Source: Aliishimia ponticola (GTDB taxonomy: Bacteria > Pseudomonadota > Alphaproteobacteria > Rhodobacterales > Rhodobacteraceae). Taken from it: a DNA stretch of 64,000 nucleotides. The notes beneath the pieces are model-generated. The model was not told the DNA's origin and searched no databases. It saw only the letters and a program-made list of their open reading frames with translations. Numbering within the stretch: position 1 is the first letter of the stretch; every line of letters starts with the position of its first letter. This document shows, piece after piece, positions 20,354 to 28,748 of this stretch. Made by a program: the position numbers and the translations under genes. The DNA lies in contig NZ_SRKY01000004.1 in the NCBI RefSeq assembly GCF_004803475.1, positions 1-64,000 on the forward strand. The letters are read 5' to 3'.

Positions 20354-20426
20354 TGGCCCCTCCTGCTTTCTGCATTCAAGGCTATGTTAACGCACGTTCT
20401 TATTTTTGCCGCAATATTTGCTTGCT

Positions 20427-20445
20427 TGAGGCTAACTTTGCCTCA
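20427..20445 (-). other. Short hairpin at the LysR stop codon, ahead of the LuxI-like gene
   Basis: TGAGGC (20427-20432) and GCCTCA (20440-20445) form a perfect 6-bp stem with a 7-base loop. On the minus strand the stem begins at the LysR-type gene's own TGA. No T tract follows, so it is not a standard terminator. It may tune read-through into the LuxI-like gene 70 bp downstream. Confidence 0.4.
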
Positions 20446-21384
20446 CATCAAAAATTTCTCCGGCATTTGACGCAACATATCGTCAGTCACACCACGTATC
20501 TCCACATCATATGTCCTTCGCAGGGCTGAAACGACGGCAAAACTACCGTCTGCAAAGCGTGATCCGAGCAAAAGTCGCTCGTAACAAATAGGCACAGGTC
20601 CGCCGATTTCCGTGTTTTGCAGCACGGTAAAGCAGTGATCGAGTCGCAAGGACTGCGTTTGTTCTACTTCCAGGTAGGCCGCATTAACGAGTCGGTCGAA
20701 TCTACTTCCCCCCGGCAATTGCCCCAGGGGACGCCCGATTGTAGACCGCGCAATCTTCCATCCGAACCACGACATGAAAGAACTTTCCTCGCCGACTTCG
20801 GTGAAAACCCAATTCCCATCGGACCGGCGAAACGTCATGCATTTGGGACGCACGGCCTGCATCGCGTCATGCTCGATCTCGCCCCCGGCGTCCGCCCAAG
20901 CCTGCAAGCATGTTCCCAGCATGTCGTTGGAGGAGCGGAACACCCCGCCAATCGGATGCTGCTGCTGATAGTAACACCAACCGTCGTCACCGACGATTTT
21001 CAGGTGCTGCATCCCGTTGATCATCTGCGAGTTGCCGTTGACCCAGGCATCGGCCTGAGTCAGCAAATCCTCTGCTTCGGGCAGAACCTTGCGGCCCAGA
21101 TCGGTCAATTCATATTGCCGATCGGCAACATTGAAGAGCGCTCCGCCCTTTATTTCCTCTAACTGAGAGATGTGACGGCGCAATGTTTGGCGCGTACTGC
21201 CGAGTTCCCGCACCGCGTGACTAAGATTCAGGGTCTCAGCCAGCGTCGTGAATGACCTCAATATCTCGAACAATAAGGGATATTGCCGAGAACTGACTTC
21301 AATATTTGGCGTACTTCCGTCCAAAACCGGCGCACTCCCATCTTCAATGGTATATTTATCACCCATCAGTGGTACATTTATCAT
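20443..21384 (-). CDS. LysR-type HTH regulator with a PAS-like C-terminal domain
   Basis: 313 residues. Residues about 36-95 form a LysR-style winged HTH (LSHAVRELGSTRQTLRRHISQLEE, then ALFNV and YELTDLGRKVL). The rest does not read as a LysR substrate-binding domain. Instead, from about residue 150, it has CMTFRRSDGNWVFTEVGEES, SxxGRPLG, LRLDHCF, PICYERLLLGSRFADGS and YDVEIRG. This looks like the PAS-type sensory domain seen in Roseobacter regulators. The N-terminal 35 residues are not part of the HTH, and the start is uncertain. Two copies of a 13-base repeat overlap the start region. It is divergent from the XRE gene and is followed by the LuxI-like gene. Confidence 0.7.
   Translation of the reverse strand: MINVPLMGDKYTIEDGSAPVLDGSTPNIEVSSRQYPLLFEILRSFTTLAETLNLSHAVRELGSTRQTLRRHISQLEEIKGGALFNVADRQYELTDLGRKVLPEAEDLLTQADAWVNGNSQMINGMQHLKIVGDDGWCYYQQQHPIGGVFRSSNDMLGTCLQAWADAGGEIEHDAMQAVRPKCMTFRRSDGNWVFTEVGEESSFMSWFGWKIARSTIGRPLGQLPGGSRFDRLVNAAYLEVEQTQSLRLDHCFTVLQNTEIGGPVPICYERLLLGSRFADGSFAVVSALRRTYDVEIRGVTDDMLRQMPEKFLM
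21349..21383. repeat. Direct repeat over the start of the LysR-type gene
   Basis: GGTATATTTATCA at 21349-21361 and GGTACATTTATCA at 21371-21383 differ at one base and are 22 bp apart (two helical turns). They overlap the annotated start codon of the LysR-type gene, so binding there could autoregulate it, or the true start may be further downstream. Confidence 0.5.
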
Positions 21385-21402
21385 ACATAACTCTACTATC
21401 AG

Positions 21403-21431
21403 TCAACCATGTATGGACTATTTGTGGTTGA
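21403..21431. promoter_or_regulatory. Inverted repeat in the LysR-type/XRE divergent region
   Basis: TCAACCA (21403-21409) and TGGTTGA (21425-21431) form a perfect inverted repeat with a 15-base spacer, 22 bp centre to centre. It lies in the 127-bp region between two divergent regulator genes and is a plausible operator for either. Confidence 0.45.
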
Positions 21432-21511
21432 AAAATGGTGAAACTTAACAAATTGAAAGACATTTCAGTTTTACGGAAATTGAGGACAGTTCAACCAGAG
21501 GTACTGTAGTT

Positions 21512-21874
21512 ATGTCGCATCCCGTTGATGTTCACGTCGGTAAGAAAATCAAACAAATGCGGGCGCTTCGTCGTCTGTCCCAAACTGACGTCGCCCAAAA
21601 GCTGAATCTCTCGTTTCAGCAGATTCAAAAGTACGAGATCGGATCCAACCGCGTTGCGGCCAGCCGGCTCTACGAACTGTCGAAAATTTTCGGTGTCCCG
21701 ACCTCGTATTTCTTCGAAGGTCTGCCGCAGGATGACTCTGCGAACGATAACAAGGACCTGAATCTTAAGATTTTGGACGCTGTGTCTTCGATCGAAGATG
21801 ATCAGGTGAAGTCCAGAATCGTGACATTCATCGAAGACGTCGCCGGAGTTTCGGTCGAGCGTAAAGCGTCCTGA
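21512..21874 (+). CDS. XRE-family helix-turn-helix regulator
   Basis: 120 residues. The Cro/CI-type HTH occupies about residues 8-66 (KIKQMRALRRLSQTDVAQKL, then FQQIQKYEIGSNRV and ASRLYELSKIFGV). A short acidic C-terminal region follows (DDSANDNKDLNL) with no recognisable effector domain. This shape (HTH plus a short tail of about 50 residues) is common in alphaproteobacteria, where several copies per genome occur. It is divergent from the LysR-type gene. Target genes are not known; autoregulation through the 21403 inverted repeat is possible. Confidence 0.88.
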   Translation: MSHPVDVHVGKKIKQMRALRRLSQTDVAQKLNLSFQQIQKYEIGSNRVAASRLYELSKIFGVPTSYFFEGLPQDDSANDNKDLNLKILDAVSSIEDDQVKSRIVTFIEDVAGVSVERKAS

Positions 21875-21877
21875 CGC

Positions 21878-22645
21878 TCAAACAAATACGCCGCGCCGCA
21901 CAAGGTTGACCCCTGCCAACAGCAGGACCACCAAAGTGGCGCGGCGGAACGTCTCTTGATCGATCCGATCATGGACCATCAGCCCGGCAATCATGCCAAG
22001 AATCGCTGGTGGCACGAGGCACAAGGAAAACAACGCCGTTTCCAGCGTGAACACGCCGGAGAACACGTGCGCGAAGACAAGCACGATCGCCCCCAATAGG
22101 TATATCACGCCCTGCACCTGGATTTGCAGGTTCTTTTCAGTGTTCAGCGCCGTGAGGTACGACACCGTGGGTGGCCCCCAAACCCCTGCGATCCCGCCGA
22201 AGAACCCCGCGAACGCACCGATTCCAATATCAAGCCGCTTGGTCTGAACCGTTCCAGCGGGCCGCCAGCCCAGAAGCTGGCTCAACACGAATATGATGAT
22301 CGGGATGCCCAGCATCAGGAAATAAGCGCTTTTCGGCACCAACGGCACGACTTGCGCGCCCAAGATCAGAAACAGACCGCCCGCGGCCAGAAACCAGCGG
22401 AACCGACCCACGGCCTGAGCCGCGGCATCCACGCCGGACCGCAACGCCTGATGCATATTCGTGATGACAGTTGGCAGAATCAGCCCGGCCAGCGCCAGTT
22501 CCGGCGCGATCAGCGATCCCAGCCCGGAAACCAGAATCAGTGGCATGGCAAAGCCCACAACGCCTTTGACGAACCCCGCAAAGAAGGCGATGCCAAGTGC
22601 CGCGACCCAAAGCCACAGTGGAAAAGTCTGAAAAACGGTCTCCAT
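21878..22645 (-). CDS. TauE/SafE-family membrane transporter
   Basis: 255 residues with eight or so hydrophobic segments in two halves. The N-terminal repeat includes the family signature (FAGFVKGVVGFAMPLILVSGLGSL), and the second half starts GAFAGFFGGIAGVWGPPTV. Members export sulfite, sulfoacetate or other organosulfur anions, but substrates of most are unknown. It converges on the XRE gene with a 3-bp gap and is divergent from mcd. Cellular location is the inner membrane. Confidence 0.87.
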   Translation of the reverse strand: METVFQTFPLWLWVAALGIAFFAGFVKGVVGFAMPLILVSGLGSLIAPELALAGLILPTVITNMHQALRSGVDAAAQAVGRFRWFLAAGGLFLILGAQVVPLVPKSAYFLMLGIPIIIFVLSQLLGWRPAGTVQTKRLDIGIGAFAGFFGGIAGVWGPPTVSYLTALNTEKNLQIQVQGVIYLLGAIVLVFAHVFSGVFTLETALFSLCLVPPAILGMIAGLMVHDRIDQETFRRATLVVLLLAGVNLVRRGVFV

Positions 22646-22791
22646 TCCTGTGCGATAGCATGCTGCATCAGCAAGTACAGCGGCAAAACAGAACGAAACA
22701 TTAGGTCACTTTCCCTATGTGTTTGCGCATTTATGTTGCGCTGCACCTGCAAAATGAATAAGTCGTTCGGGAACGAGAGTGGAGTATCACA

Positions 22792-24480
22792 ATGGCGCAT
22801 GACGGTCAGGATTTGACGATGGACAACACTGTAATTTTGCCGGATCTGCTGGCAAAGACGGCCGCCGCGCTGGAGCCAGTTCGGCGTATCACGCTGGCGG
22901 CGACCGAACAGGTGCGCGGCCTTGTGTCGAAGGACGGGAAGGTCTCTGCCGGGTTGATCGAAGCGAACCAGACCGCAGCCCATGGCCTTGCATGGCTTGC
23001 CACATATGCGGAAAGCCTGACGCAGATGCAGAAATGGGCCGAGGCGCTTCAGGCGCAGGGCAATTTCGGCGAGATCGATCAGCTGATCCATCAGATCGCT
23101 TTCGGCGAGTATCTTTTGCAGATCCACGGCGGCATCCAGATGAATCAGGGTGAGGTCATTCGACTTCAGGATCTGGGTTTGGATCAGGACGCACAAAGCG
23201 GCTTGATGGATCCTGCCGTGACGCAACTGACCCAAGGCGGCAACACCCAGGCGGCACGTTTGCGCCTTGTCGAACTGATGCAGGAGCAAGCCGCCAATAT
23301 CACCGTGGGCACCACCGGTCTGGACGAAGAGCTGGAGATGATCCGCGAACAGTTCCGCCGCTATGCCGTCGAGAAGGTCGAACCCTTCGCCCATGACTGG
23401 CACCTCAAGGATGAACTGATCCCGCTGGAGGTCATCAACGAACTCGCCGAAATGGGCGTCTTCGGGTTGACCATCCCCGAGGAGTTCGGCGGCTTTGGCC
23501 TGTCGAAAGCGTCCATGTGTGTCGTGTCCGAAGAACTGTCGCGCGGCTATATCGGTGTCGGCTCGCTTGGCACACGGTCCGAGATCGCGGCAGAACTGAT
23601 CATCGCCGGTGGCACGGATGAACAAAAGGCAAACTGGCTGCCCAAGCTGGCCAGCGCCGAAATTCTGCCCACCGCTGTTTTCACGGAACCCAACACGGGG
23701 TCCGACCTTGGCTCTTTGCGCACGCGCGCGGTCAAAGATGACAATGGCGACTACAAGATTACCGGCAACAAAACGTGGATCACGCACGCAGCCCGGACCC
23801 ATGTCATGACGCTGCTGGCGCGGACCGACCCGGACACGTCCGATTACAAGGGGCTATCCATGTTCCTTGCCGAGAAGACCCCCGGCACGGATGAGGCCCC
23901 CTTCCCGACCGAAGGCATGACCGGCGGCGAGATCGAAGTTCTCGGCTATCGCGGCATGAAGGAATACGAACTTGGCTTCGACAACTTCCACGTCAAAAAG
24001 GAAAACCTGCTGGGCGGGGAAGAGGGCAAAGGCTTCAAACAGTTGATGGAGACCTTTGAGTCCGCGCGCATCCAAACGGCGGCGCGTGCGATTGGGGTTG
24101 CTCAATCCGCGCTCGACATCTCCATGCAATATGCCGAGGACCGGAAGCAGTTTGGCAAATCGCTGATCAACTTCCCCCGCGTCGCCAACAAGCTGGCGAT
24201 GATGGCGGTGGAGATCATGGTCGCACGTCAACTGACCTATTTCTCGGCTGTGGAGAAGGATGAGGGCCGCCGCTGCGACCTTGAGGCTGGCATGGCGAAA
24301 CTGTTGGGCGCGCGTGTGGCTTGGGCGGCTGCCGATAATGGCCTGCAAATCCATGGCGGCAACGGTTTTGCGCTGGAATACAAGATTTCGCGCGTTCTGT
24401 GCGATGCCCGTATCCTGAACATCTTTGAAGGCGCGGCTGAAATTCAGGCGCAAGTCATCGCGCGGCGCCTTCTGGCCTAA
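22792..24480 (+). CDS. mcd: (2S)-methylsuccinyl-CoA dehydrogenase-like acyl-CoA dehydrogenase
   Basis: FAD-dependent acyl-CoA dehydrogenase of 562 residues, about 170 longer than the usual 380-400. The extra N-terminal region (about residues 1-165) is helical and carries its own ACAD-like end piece (IHQIAFGEYLLQIHGG). The catalytic core follows, with FTEPNTGSDLGSLRT, ARTDP, EYELGFDNFHV, DRKQFGKSL and the C-terminal NIFEGAAEIQ. This long form is what I know of Mcd of the ethylmalonyl-CoA pathway, which oxidises methylsuccinyl-CoA to mesaconyl-CoA. ccr and ecm are not in the window. If not Mcd, it is another long acyl-CoA dehydrogenase. GGAG precedes the ATG at 22792. Confidence 0.78.
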   Translation: MAHDGQDLTMDNTVILPDLLAKTAAALEPVRRITLAATEQVRGLVSKDGKVSAGLIEANQTAAHGLAWLATYAESLTQMQKWAEALQAQGNFGEIDQLIHQIAFGEYLLQIHGGIQMNQGEVIRLQDLGLDQDAQSGLMDPAVTQLTQGGNTQAARLRLVELMQEQAANITVGTTGLDEELEMIREQFRRYAVEKVEPFAHDWHLKDELIPLEVINELAEMGVFGLTIPEEFGGFGLSKASMCVVSEELSRGYIGVGSLGTRSEIAAELIIAGGTDEQKANWLPKLASAEILPTAVFTEPNTGSDLGSLRTRAVKDDNGDYKITGNKTWITHAARTHVMTLLARTDPDTSDYKGLSMFLAEKTPGTDEAPFPTEGMTGGEIEVLGYRGMKEYELGFDNFHVKKENLLGGEEGKGFKQLMETFESARIQTAARAIGVAQSALDISMQYAEDRKQFGKSLINFPRVANKLAMMAVEIMVARQLTYFSAVEKDEGRRCDLEAGMAKLLGARVAWAAADNGLQIHGGNGFALEYKISRVLCDARILNIFEGAAEIQAQVIARRLLA

Positions 24481-24510
24481 CCGCGCCAGTACGTGACCCA
24501 GATAAAACCG

Positions 24511-24537
24511 AGGGCGCGGCCACCATGGCGGCGCCCT
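24511..24537 (+). terminator. GC-rich hairpin after mcd (weak terminator)
   Basis: AGGGCGC and GCGCCCT (24511-24517 and 24531-24537) form a stem, with a further GCC/GGC pair inside. Only TT follows the stem, so intrinsic termination would be weak. It lies 30 bp after the mcd stop and 33 bp before the LysE-family gene. Confidence 0.45.
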
Positions 24538-24570
24538 TGACCATTTCGGGGCAGCCGTCAGACTGATCTT

Positions 24571-25158
24571 ATGCTGTCCTTCGCCGCCGCCGTCTTTTTC
24601 CTGATCATCACGCCCGGTCCCGGTGTTCTGTCGGCCGCGGGTGTCGGCGCGGCTTATGGCTTTCGGTCCGGGTTGCGCTATGTGCTGGGCCTGTTCATCG
24701 GCAACAACCTTGTGATCCTTGCCGTGGTCAGCGGACTTGCCGCATTGATCCTTGCGACCCCGGCGATCCGTACGGTGCTGTTCGTCGCCTCCACCTGCTA
24801 TTTGCTGTATCTGGCGCTGCGAGTTGCCTTCGCCGGATCGAAAGTGGCCTTTGTCGAAGCGCAGTCGGAACCGGGGATCATGACCGGAATTCTGCTGCAA
24901 CCGATCAATCCCAAGGCCTATGCGGTCAATACGGCCCTGTTTTCCGGCTTCAGCCTGTTTCCAGACGCGCTGGCCACCGAAATCCTGTGGAAGCTGGTAA
25001 TTGTGAACGTGATCTGGGTGCCGATCCATGTGGGCTGGGTCTGGTTTGGCGACACGTTGAAACGGTTGGACCTGCCGGAGCGCACACATCGCCGGATCAA
25101 TTACGCGATGGCGGCATCGATGCTGCTTGTCGTGGCCATCGCCGCACTGTCGGCGTGA
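24571..25158 (+). CDS. LysE-family amino acid/metabolite exporter
   Basis: 195 residues with about six hydrophobic helices. The N-terminal signature is FLIITPGPGVLSAAGVGAAYG, with GFRSGLRYVLGLFIGN next, as in LysE/RhtB exporters. A central NPKAY motif (QPINPKAYAVNT) is also conserved. The protein lies in the inner membrane. It follows mcd by 90 bp on the same strand and precedes the TetR gene, so it could be under TetR control; that is inference. Substrate unknown. Confidence 0.88.
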   Translation: MLSFAAAVFFLIITPGPGVLSAAGVGAAYGFRSGLRYVLGLFIGNNLVILAVVSGLAALILATPAIRTVLFVASTCYLLYLALRVAFAGSKVAFVEAQSEPGIMTGILLQPINPKAYAVNTALFSGFSLFPDALATEILWKLVIVNVIWVPIHVGWVWFGDTLKRLDLPERTHRRINYAMAASMLLVVAIAALSA

Positions 25159-25263
25159 GGCGTGTTTCTACCTATGATTGCAGTGCAACAAGTGGCAATT
25201 CGCCGCCGATCGAAACCCGTCTTGCCCATTGCGCGACTCAAGACGGCTGCGTAGGGCAGAACT

Positions 25264-25764
25264 ATGGCGAGCAAACGTAAAACACCGCAGACATGGATCG
25301 ATGCCGGATTGGCAGCTCTCAAATCCAAGGGGCCGGACGGCGTGCGCGCCGAAACGCTGGCCCGCGATCTTGGTGCGACCAAGGGATCGTTCTATTGGCA
25401 CTTCAAGGACGTGCCTGCGTTTCACGACGAGGTTCTCAAAGCGTGGAGCGCGCAGATTCAGGCCCGGTTTGAAAAGGCGCTTGGCTCGGGCGATACGCCT
25501 GTCATGCAGCTGCGCGCCTTGGCGAAGTTTCGGCAGACGCCGCTGGATAGCGCCGTGCGCGCGTGGGCGGCGCAGGACAGCCGGGCACAGAGTGCGGTGA
25601 CACGGGTGGATAAGGCGATGCTGTCCCAGATCAGCGACTTGCTGACGGAACTTGACGCAACGCATCCCGATTTTCCGGGCCTGATCCATGCCGCCCTGAT
25701 CGCCGCGCCGAAAAAGGGCAGCCACGCGGAAACACTGATCGATCTTCTGTTGGTGCTGAAGTAA
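25264..25764 (+). CDS. TetR-family transcriptional regulator
   Basis: 166 residues, slightly short for TetR. The HTH is clear near the N-terminus (WIDAGLAALKSKGPDGVRAETLARDLGATKGSFYWHFKDV). The ligand-binding part is helical, with a family-specific WAAQDSRAQ segment. An upstream LysE-type exporter on the same strand is a plausible target. It ends 8 bp from the convergent recO stop. Inducer unknown. Confidence 0.9.
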   Translation: MASKRKTPQTWIDAGLAALKSKGPDGVRAETLARDLGATKGSFYWHFKDVPAFHDEVLKAWSAQIQARFEKALGSGDTPVMQLRALAKFRQTPLDSAVRAWAAQDSRAQSAVTRVDKAMLSQISDLLTELDATHPDFPGLIHAALIAAPKKGSHAETLIDLLLVLK

Positions 25765-25771
25765 GCGGTCG

Positions 25772-26497
25772 CTAGATCTGACGCATGAAGGCCGTGATGA
25801 AGCGGTCGCGCGCTTCCGGCAAGGGCCGGTTTCCCATCATCGGCGCCATATGTTCTCGTAGGAAAAATCCTGTGGTTTCAAGCGCCTCCGCGATTTCCTC
25901 ATCGCTGGCATCCCCCTTGCGCAACATCACGGGCGGCAGCGGAAGCAGGCGGTCAGCCCATTCGCCAGCGCCTTGCCGAGACACCGCCCGGCCCGATTTC
26001 GGCGAGACGTAGATCAGGTTCTCTTGCGACCCGGTCACCGCACAGCCCGCAAGGTCAAGGCCAAAGCCAAGCTCTTCCAGAAGCGACATCTCCCAGCGCA
26101 GGTAGGCCAGCGGCCAGATATCTGGCTCGCCCAGCAGATCGAGGACACCGACTGTTTGCCGGTAGAGCGCGCCATGTTCTTCGCGTTCGGGCAAAGCGAA
26201 ACTGAGCAACGCAGTCACCGCATTCAGTCCCGCCAGCGCCAAACGATTGTCAATCACGTTGCCCGCCCGCGACCGCAGAACTTCGGTTTTGAAACTGCCG
26301 ATATGTTCTTCCAGACGGGCCCGCCAGACCACATCCAATTGCGCGCCGGGCTGGAGCATCGGTGCCAGCTTTCGAGACGCACCACCGCGCACGACGCCAG
26401 CGTGGCGGCCGTGTTCAGCCGTGAATACTTCCACGATTGCACTGCCTTCGCCGTGTGCCCGCGCCGACAGTAGGATGCCTTCATCCCGCCACTCCAT
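25772..26497 (-). CDS. recO: DNA repair protein RecO
   Basis: 241 residues. The N-terminal OB fold opens [26 protein letters not shown] and [10 protein letters not shown]. The helical C-terminal domain contains the conserved [17 protein letters not shown] segment. Works with RecF/RecR to load RecA on gapped DNA. It is the last gene of a minus-strand run that includes era and DUF1491, the usual alphaproteobacterial order. The gap to DUF1491 is 82 bp. Confidence 0.94.
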   Translation of the reverse strand: MEWRDEGILLSARAHGEGSAIVEVFTAEHGRHAGVVRGGASRKLAPMLQPGAQLDVVWRARLEEHIGSFKTEVLRSRAGNVIDNRLALAGLNAVTALLSFALPEREEHGALYRQTVGVLDLLGEPDIWPLAYLRWEMSLLEELGFGLDLAGCAVTGSQENLIYVSPKSGRAVSRQGAGEWADRLLPLPPVMLRKGDASDEEIAEALETTGFFLREHMAPMMGNRPLPEARDRFITAFMRQI

Positions 26498-26579
26498 GCG
26501 GATGAGTATCTTGGAGAGATTCGGCCAAGTCTACTAAACTGTGCACAGGGGTTAATAATTCGCGACTGATTATGGCTTG

Positions 26580-26909
26580 TTAGCCAAGCCCGTCATCATC
26601 CAGAAGGTGCCGCCCGGCGCGGTCTTCGACTTCGATCACCCAAAGATCCGGGTCGAAACCACGCTGGCGGGCCAAGCTGGCATCCACATCCGCTTCCGCA
26701 CCTTCGTTCAGCACCTGCCAGTGGCGCGCGCCGGTCTCCAGGTCGAAGCCGCGTTGGAACAGCCGTGCCTGCCCGTCCAGCGTATTGAGCTTGACCAGAA
26801 CCGCGCCGCCGGTGTCATCGCCATGGGCGGTAACGAAGGCCGGAATATCGTGAAATCGCAGCCGCGCCAGATAGGCATCCACCCAAAACCGGGCGGTGAG
26901 CCGCGTCAC
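26580..26909 (-). CDS. DUF1491 family protein
   Basis: 109 residues from a GTG at 26909 that overlaps the era stop (GTGA), so translation is coupled. The frame extends upstream, but that part lies in era. Conserved segments are LTARFWVDAYLARL near the start, GAVLVKLNTLDG, and RHWQVLNEG toward the middle. The family is restricted to alphaproteobacteria and its function is unknown; it is regularly found between era and recO. No signal or membrane segments. Confidence 0.85.
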   Translation of the reverse strand: MTRLTARFWVDAYLARLRFHDIPAFVTAHGDDTGGAVLVKLNTLDGQARLFQRGFDLETGARHWQVLNEGAEADVDASLARQRGFDPDLWVIEVEDRAGRHLLDDDGLG

Positions 26910-27814
26910 GAATTGCCGTCCTTGAAGTCGAGACCCATCTCGGAATAGCGCTCTGCTTCTTCCTGCCACTTCTCGCGGACTTTGACTTGCAGGAACAGGT
27001 GAACCTTGCGGCCCAGGAATTCTTCCAGCTCGATCCGTGCGGCTTGGCCGACCGCCTTGATGGTTTCGCCCTTTTTGCCCAGCAGGATACCCTTGTGGCC
27101 CGGACGCGAGACATAGACCACCTGATCGATACGCGCAGAACCGTCCTTACGCTCTTCCCAGTTTTCGGTTTCGACCGTCAGTTGGTAGGGCAGTTCCTGA
27201 TGCAGCCGCAGGGTCAGCTTCTCGCGAGTCATCTCTGCCGCGATCATGCGCATGGGCAGATCGGCGATTTGATCTTCTGGGTACAGCCACGGGCTTTCCG
27301 GAAGCTGTTCGGCCAGCCAGCGCCGCAGGTCGTCGACGCCATGCCCCTTTTCGGCAGAGATCATGAAGGTCTCGGCGAAATCGAACATCTTGTTCAACTC
27401 ATCGGCCAGCCCCAGCAAAACCGGCGCTTCGACCCGGTCGATCTTGTTGATGCCCAGCGCCACAGTCCGGCCTTCGGACACCGTCCGAAGTTGGTCCAGC
27501 AGGCGCTTCACACCTTCGGTGACGCCACGATGCGCTTCCACCATCACGACGATCACATCGGCATCCGCGGCCCCGCCCCAAGCGGCCGTCACCATGGCCC
27601 GGTCCAGCCGCCGTCGCGGCGTGAAAACGCCGGGCGTATCCACGAAGACGATCTGGCTGTCGCCTTCCATCGCCACGCCGCGGATACGCGCGCGTGTGGT
27701 CTGCACCTTATGCGTGACGATCGACACCTTCGCGCCCACCATCCGGTTGAGCAGCGTGGACTTGCCCGCGTTGGGCTCTCCGATCAGGGCGACGAATCCG
27801 GCGCGTGTGGTCAT
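26906..27814 (-). CDS. era: GTPase Era
   Basis: 302 residues from the ATG at 27814; the longer open frame to 27910 extends into the preceding gene. The G1 motif is GEPNAGKST, G3 is DTPG and G4 is NKID. The C-terminal KH domain has the KGILLGKKGETIK signature. Era binds 16S rRNA and acts in small-subunit assembly. It is downstream of rnc in most alphaproteobacteria; here an EamA transporter sits between them. Coupled to DUF1491. Confidence 0.96.
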   Translation of the reverse strand: MTTRAGFVALIGEPNAGKSTLLNRMVGAKVSIVTHKVQTTRARIRGVAMEGDSQIVFVDTPGVFTPRRRLDRAMVTAAWGGAADADVIVVMVEAHRGVTEGVKRLLDQLRTVSEGRTVALGINKIDRVEAPVLLGLADELNKMFDFAETFMISAEKGHGVDDLRRWLAEQLPESPWLYPEDQIADLPMRMIAAEMTREKLTLRLHQELPYQLTVETENWEERKDGSARIDQVVYVSRPGHKGILLGKKGETIKAVGQAARIELEEFLGRKVHLFLQVKVREKWQEEAERYSEMGLDFKDGNS

Positions 27815-27845
27815 GGGAACGATCCTCGAAATCAAGGTCGGGTCT

Positions 27846-28733
27846 TTAGCGCGGAACGCGGCGTCGCGCCAGCCCTTGCTCCCGCCAAAGTGAAAAGACA
27901 CCGGCGGCAACGATCAAACCCGCACCGATCAGCGTCATCGTATCGGGTCGCTCGTCAAACAGGGTAACGGCCAAGATCAGCGCAACGATCAGGCGGAAAT
28001 ACCGGAACGGCGCGACGACGCCGACATCGCCCGTGCGCATCGCTTTGGTCAGGGCGGTATAGCCTGCAACCCCGGCAATCGCGGTGCCGCAGATCAGCAG
28101 CCCGGCTTGCGGCGTGGGCAAGGTCGGCGGCCCGGCCTCAAACGCGAGGATCAGCACACCGGCAAAGGTGACGACGGCAAAGCCAAGGATACCCAATTGA
28201 GCGGCATGGGTGCCCGGCGGCGCTGTGCGCGTGGCAAGATCGCGCCCGGCAAAGCCAAGCATACCCAGCAGCGCAAAAATCGCGTTCGCCTCCATCCCTG
28301 ACGGGGTCGGACGGATGATAAGAAGCACCCCCAGAAGGCCAACCGCCATCGCAGCCCAGCGTAACGGTCCGATCCGTTCCCCCAGGACGACGGCAGCGCC
28401 CAGCATCACGACCAGCGGCGCGGCCTGCAGGATCGCGGATGTGGTCGAGAGCGGCGTATAGGCCAGCGCCAACGCAAAGAAGACACGGCCTGTCACCTCG
28501 AACCCGGTGCGGATCAGCAGGTTGCGCTTAAGGTATTCGGGCGACCACAAAGGCACATTCTTGGCCCGCGCATAGCCCGCATAGAGGATCAGCGCCAACA
28601 GCCCGAACTGGATGGTGCCCATACCCGCTGAGACCCCTCCCGTCGCGGTCGCCGCTTTGAAAAACGCATCCTCGATCCCGAAACCGAGCATCGAAAGCAC
28701 CATCCAGAAGCTGCCACGCTGGTTATCGGTCAT
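27846..28733 (-). CDS. EamA/DMT-family transporter (inserted between rnc and era)
   Basis: 295 residues with ten hydrophobic helices in two five-helix repeats, as in drug/metabolite transporters. Typical repeat segments are TPLSTTSAILQAAPLVVMLGAAVVLGERI, in pieces, and LFDERPDTMTLIGAGLIVAAG near the C-terminus. It is tightly placed, 15 bp after the rnc stop side and 31 bp before era, on the same strand, so it is likely co-transcribed with them. Substrate unknown. Its place interrupts the usual rnc-era adjacency. Confidence 0.9.
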   Translation of the reverse strand: MTDNQRGSFWMVLSMLGFGIEDAFFKAATATGGVSAGMGTIQFGLLALILYAGYARAKNVPLWSPEYLKRNLLIRTGFEVTGRVFFALALAYTPLSTTSAILQAAPLVVMLGAAVVLGERIGPLRWAAMAVGLLGVLLIIRPTPSGMEANAIFALLGMLGFAGRDLATRTAPPGTHAAQLGILGFAVVTFAGVLILAFEAGPPTLPTPQAGLLICGTAIAGVAGYTALTKAMRTGDVGVVAPFRYFRLIVALILAVTLFDERPDTMTLIGAGLIVAAGVFSLWREQGLARRRVPR

Positions 28734-28748
28734 CCGGACCGCCGGGCA

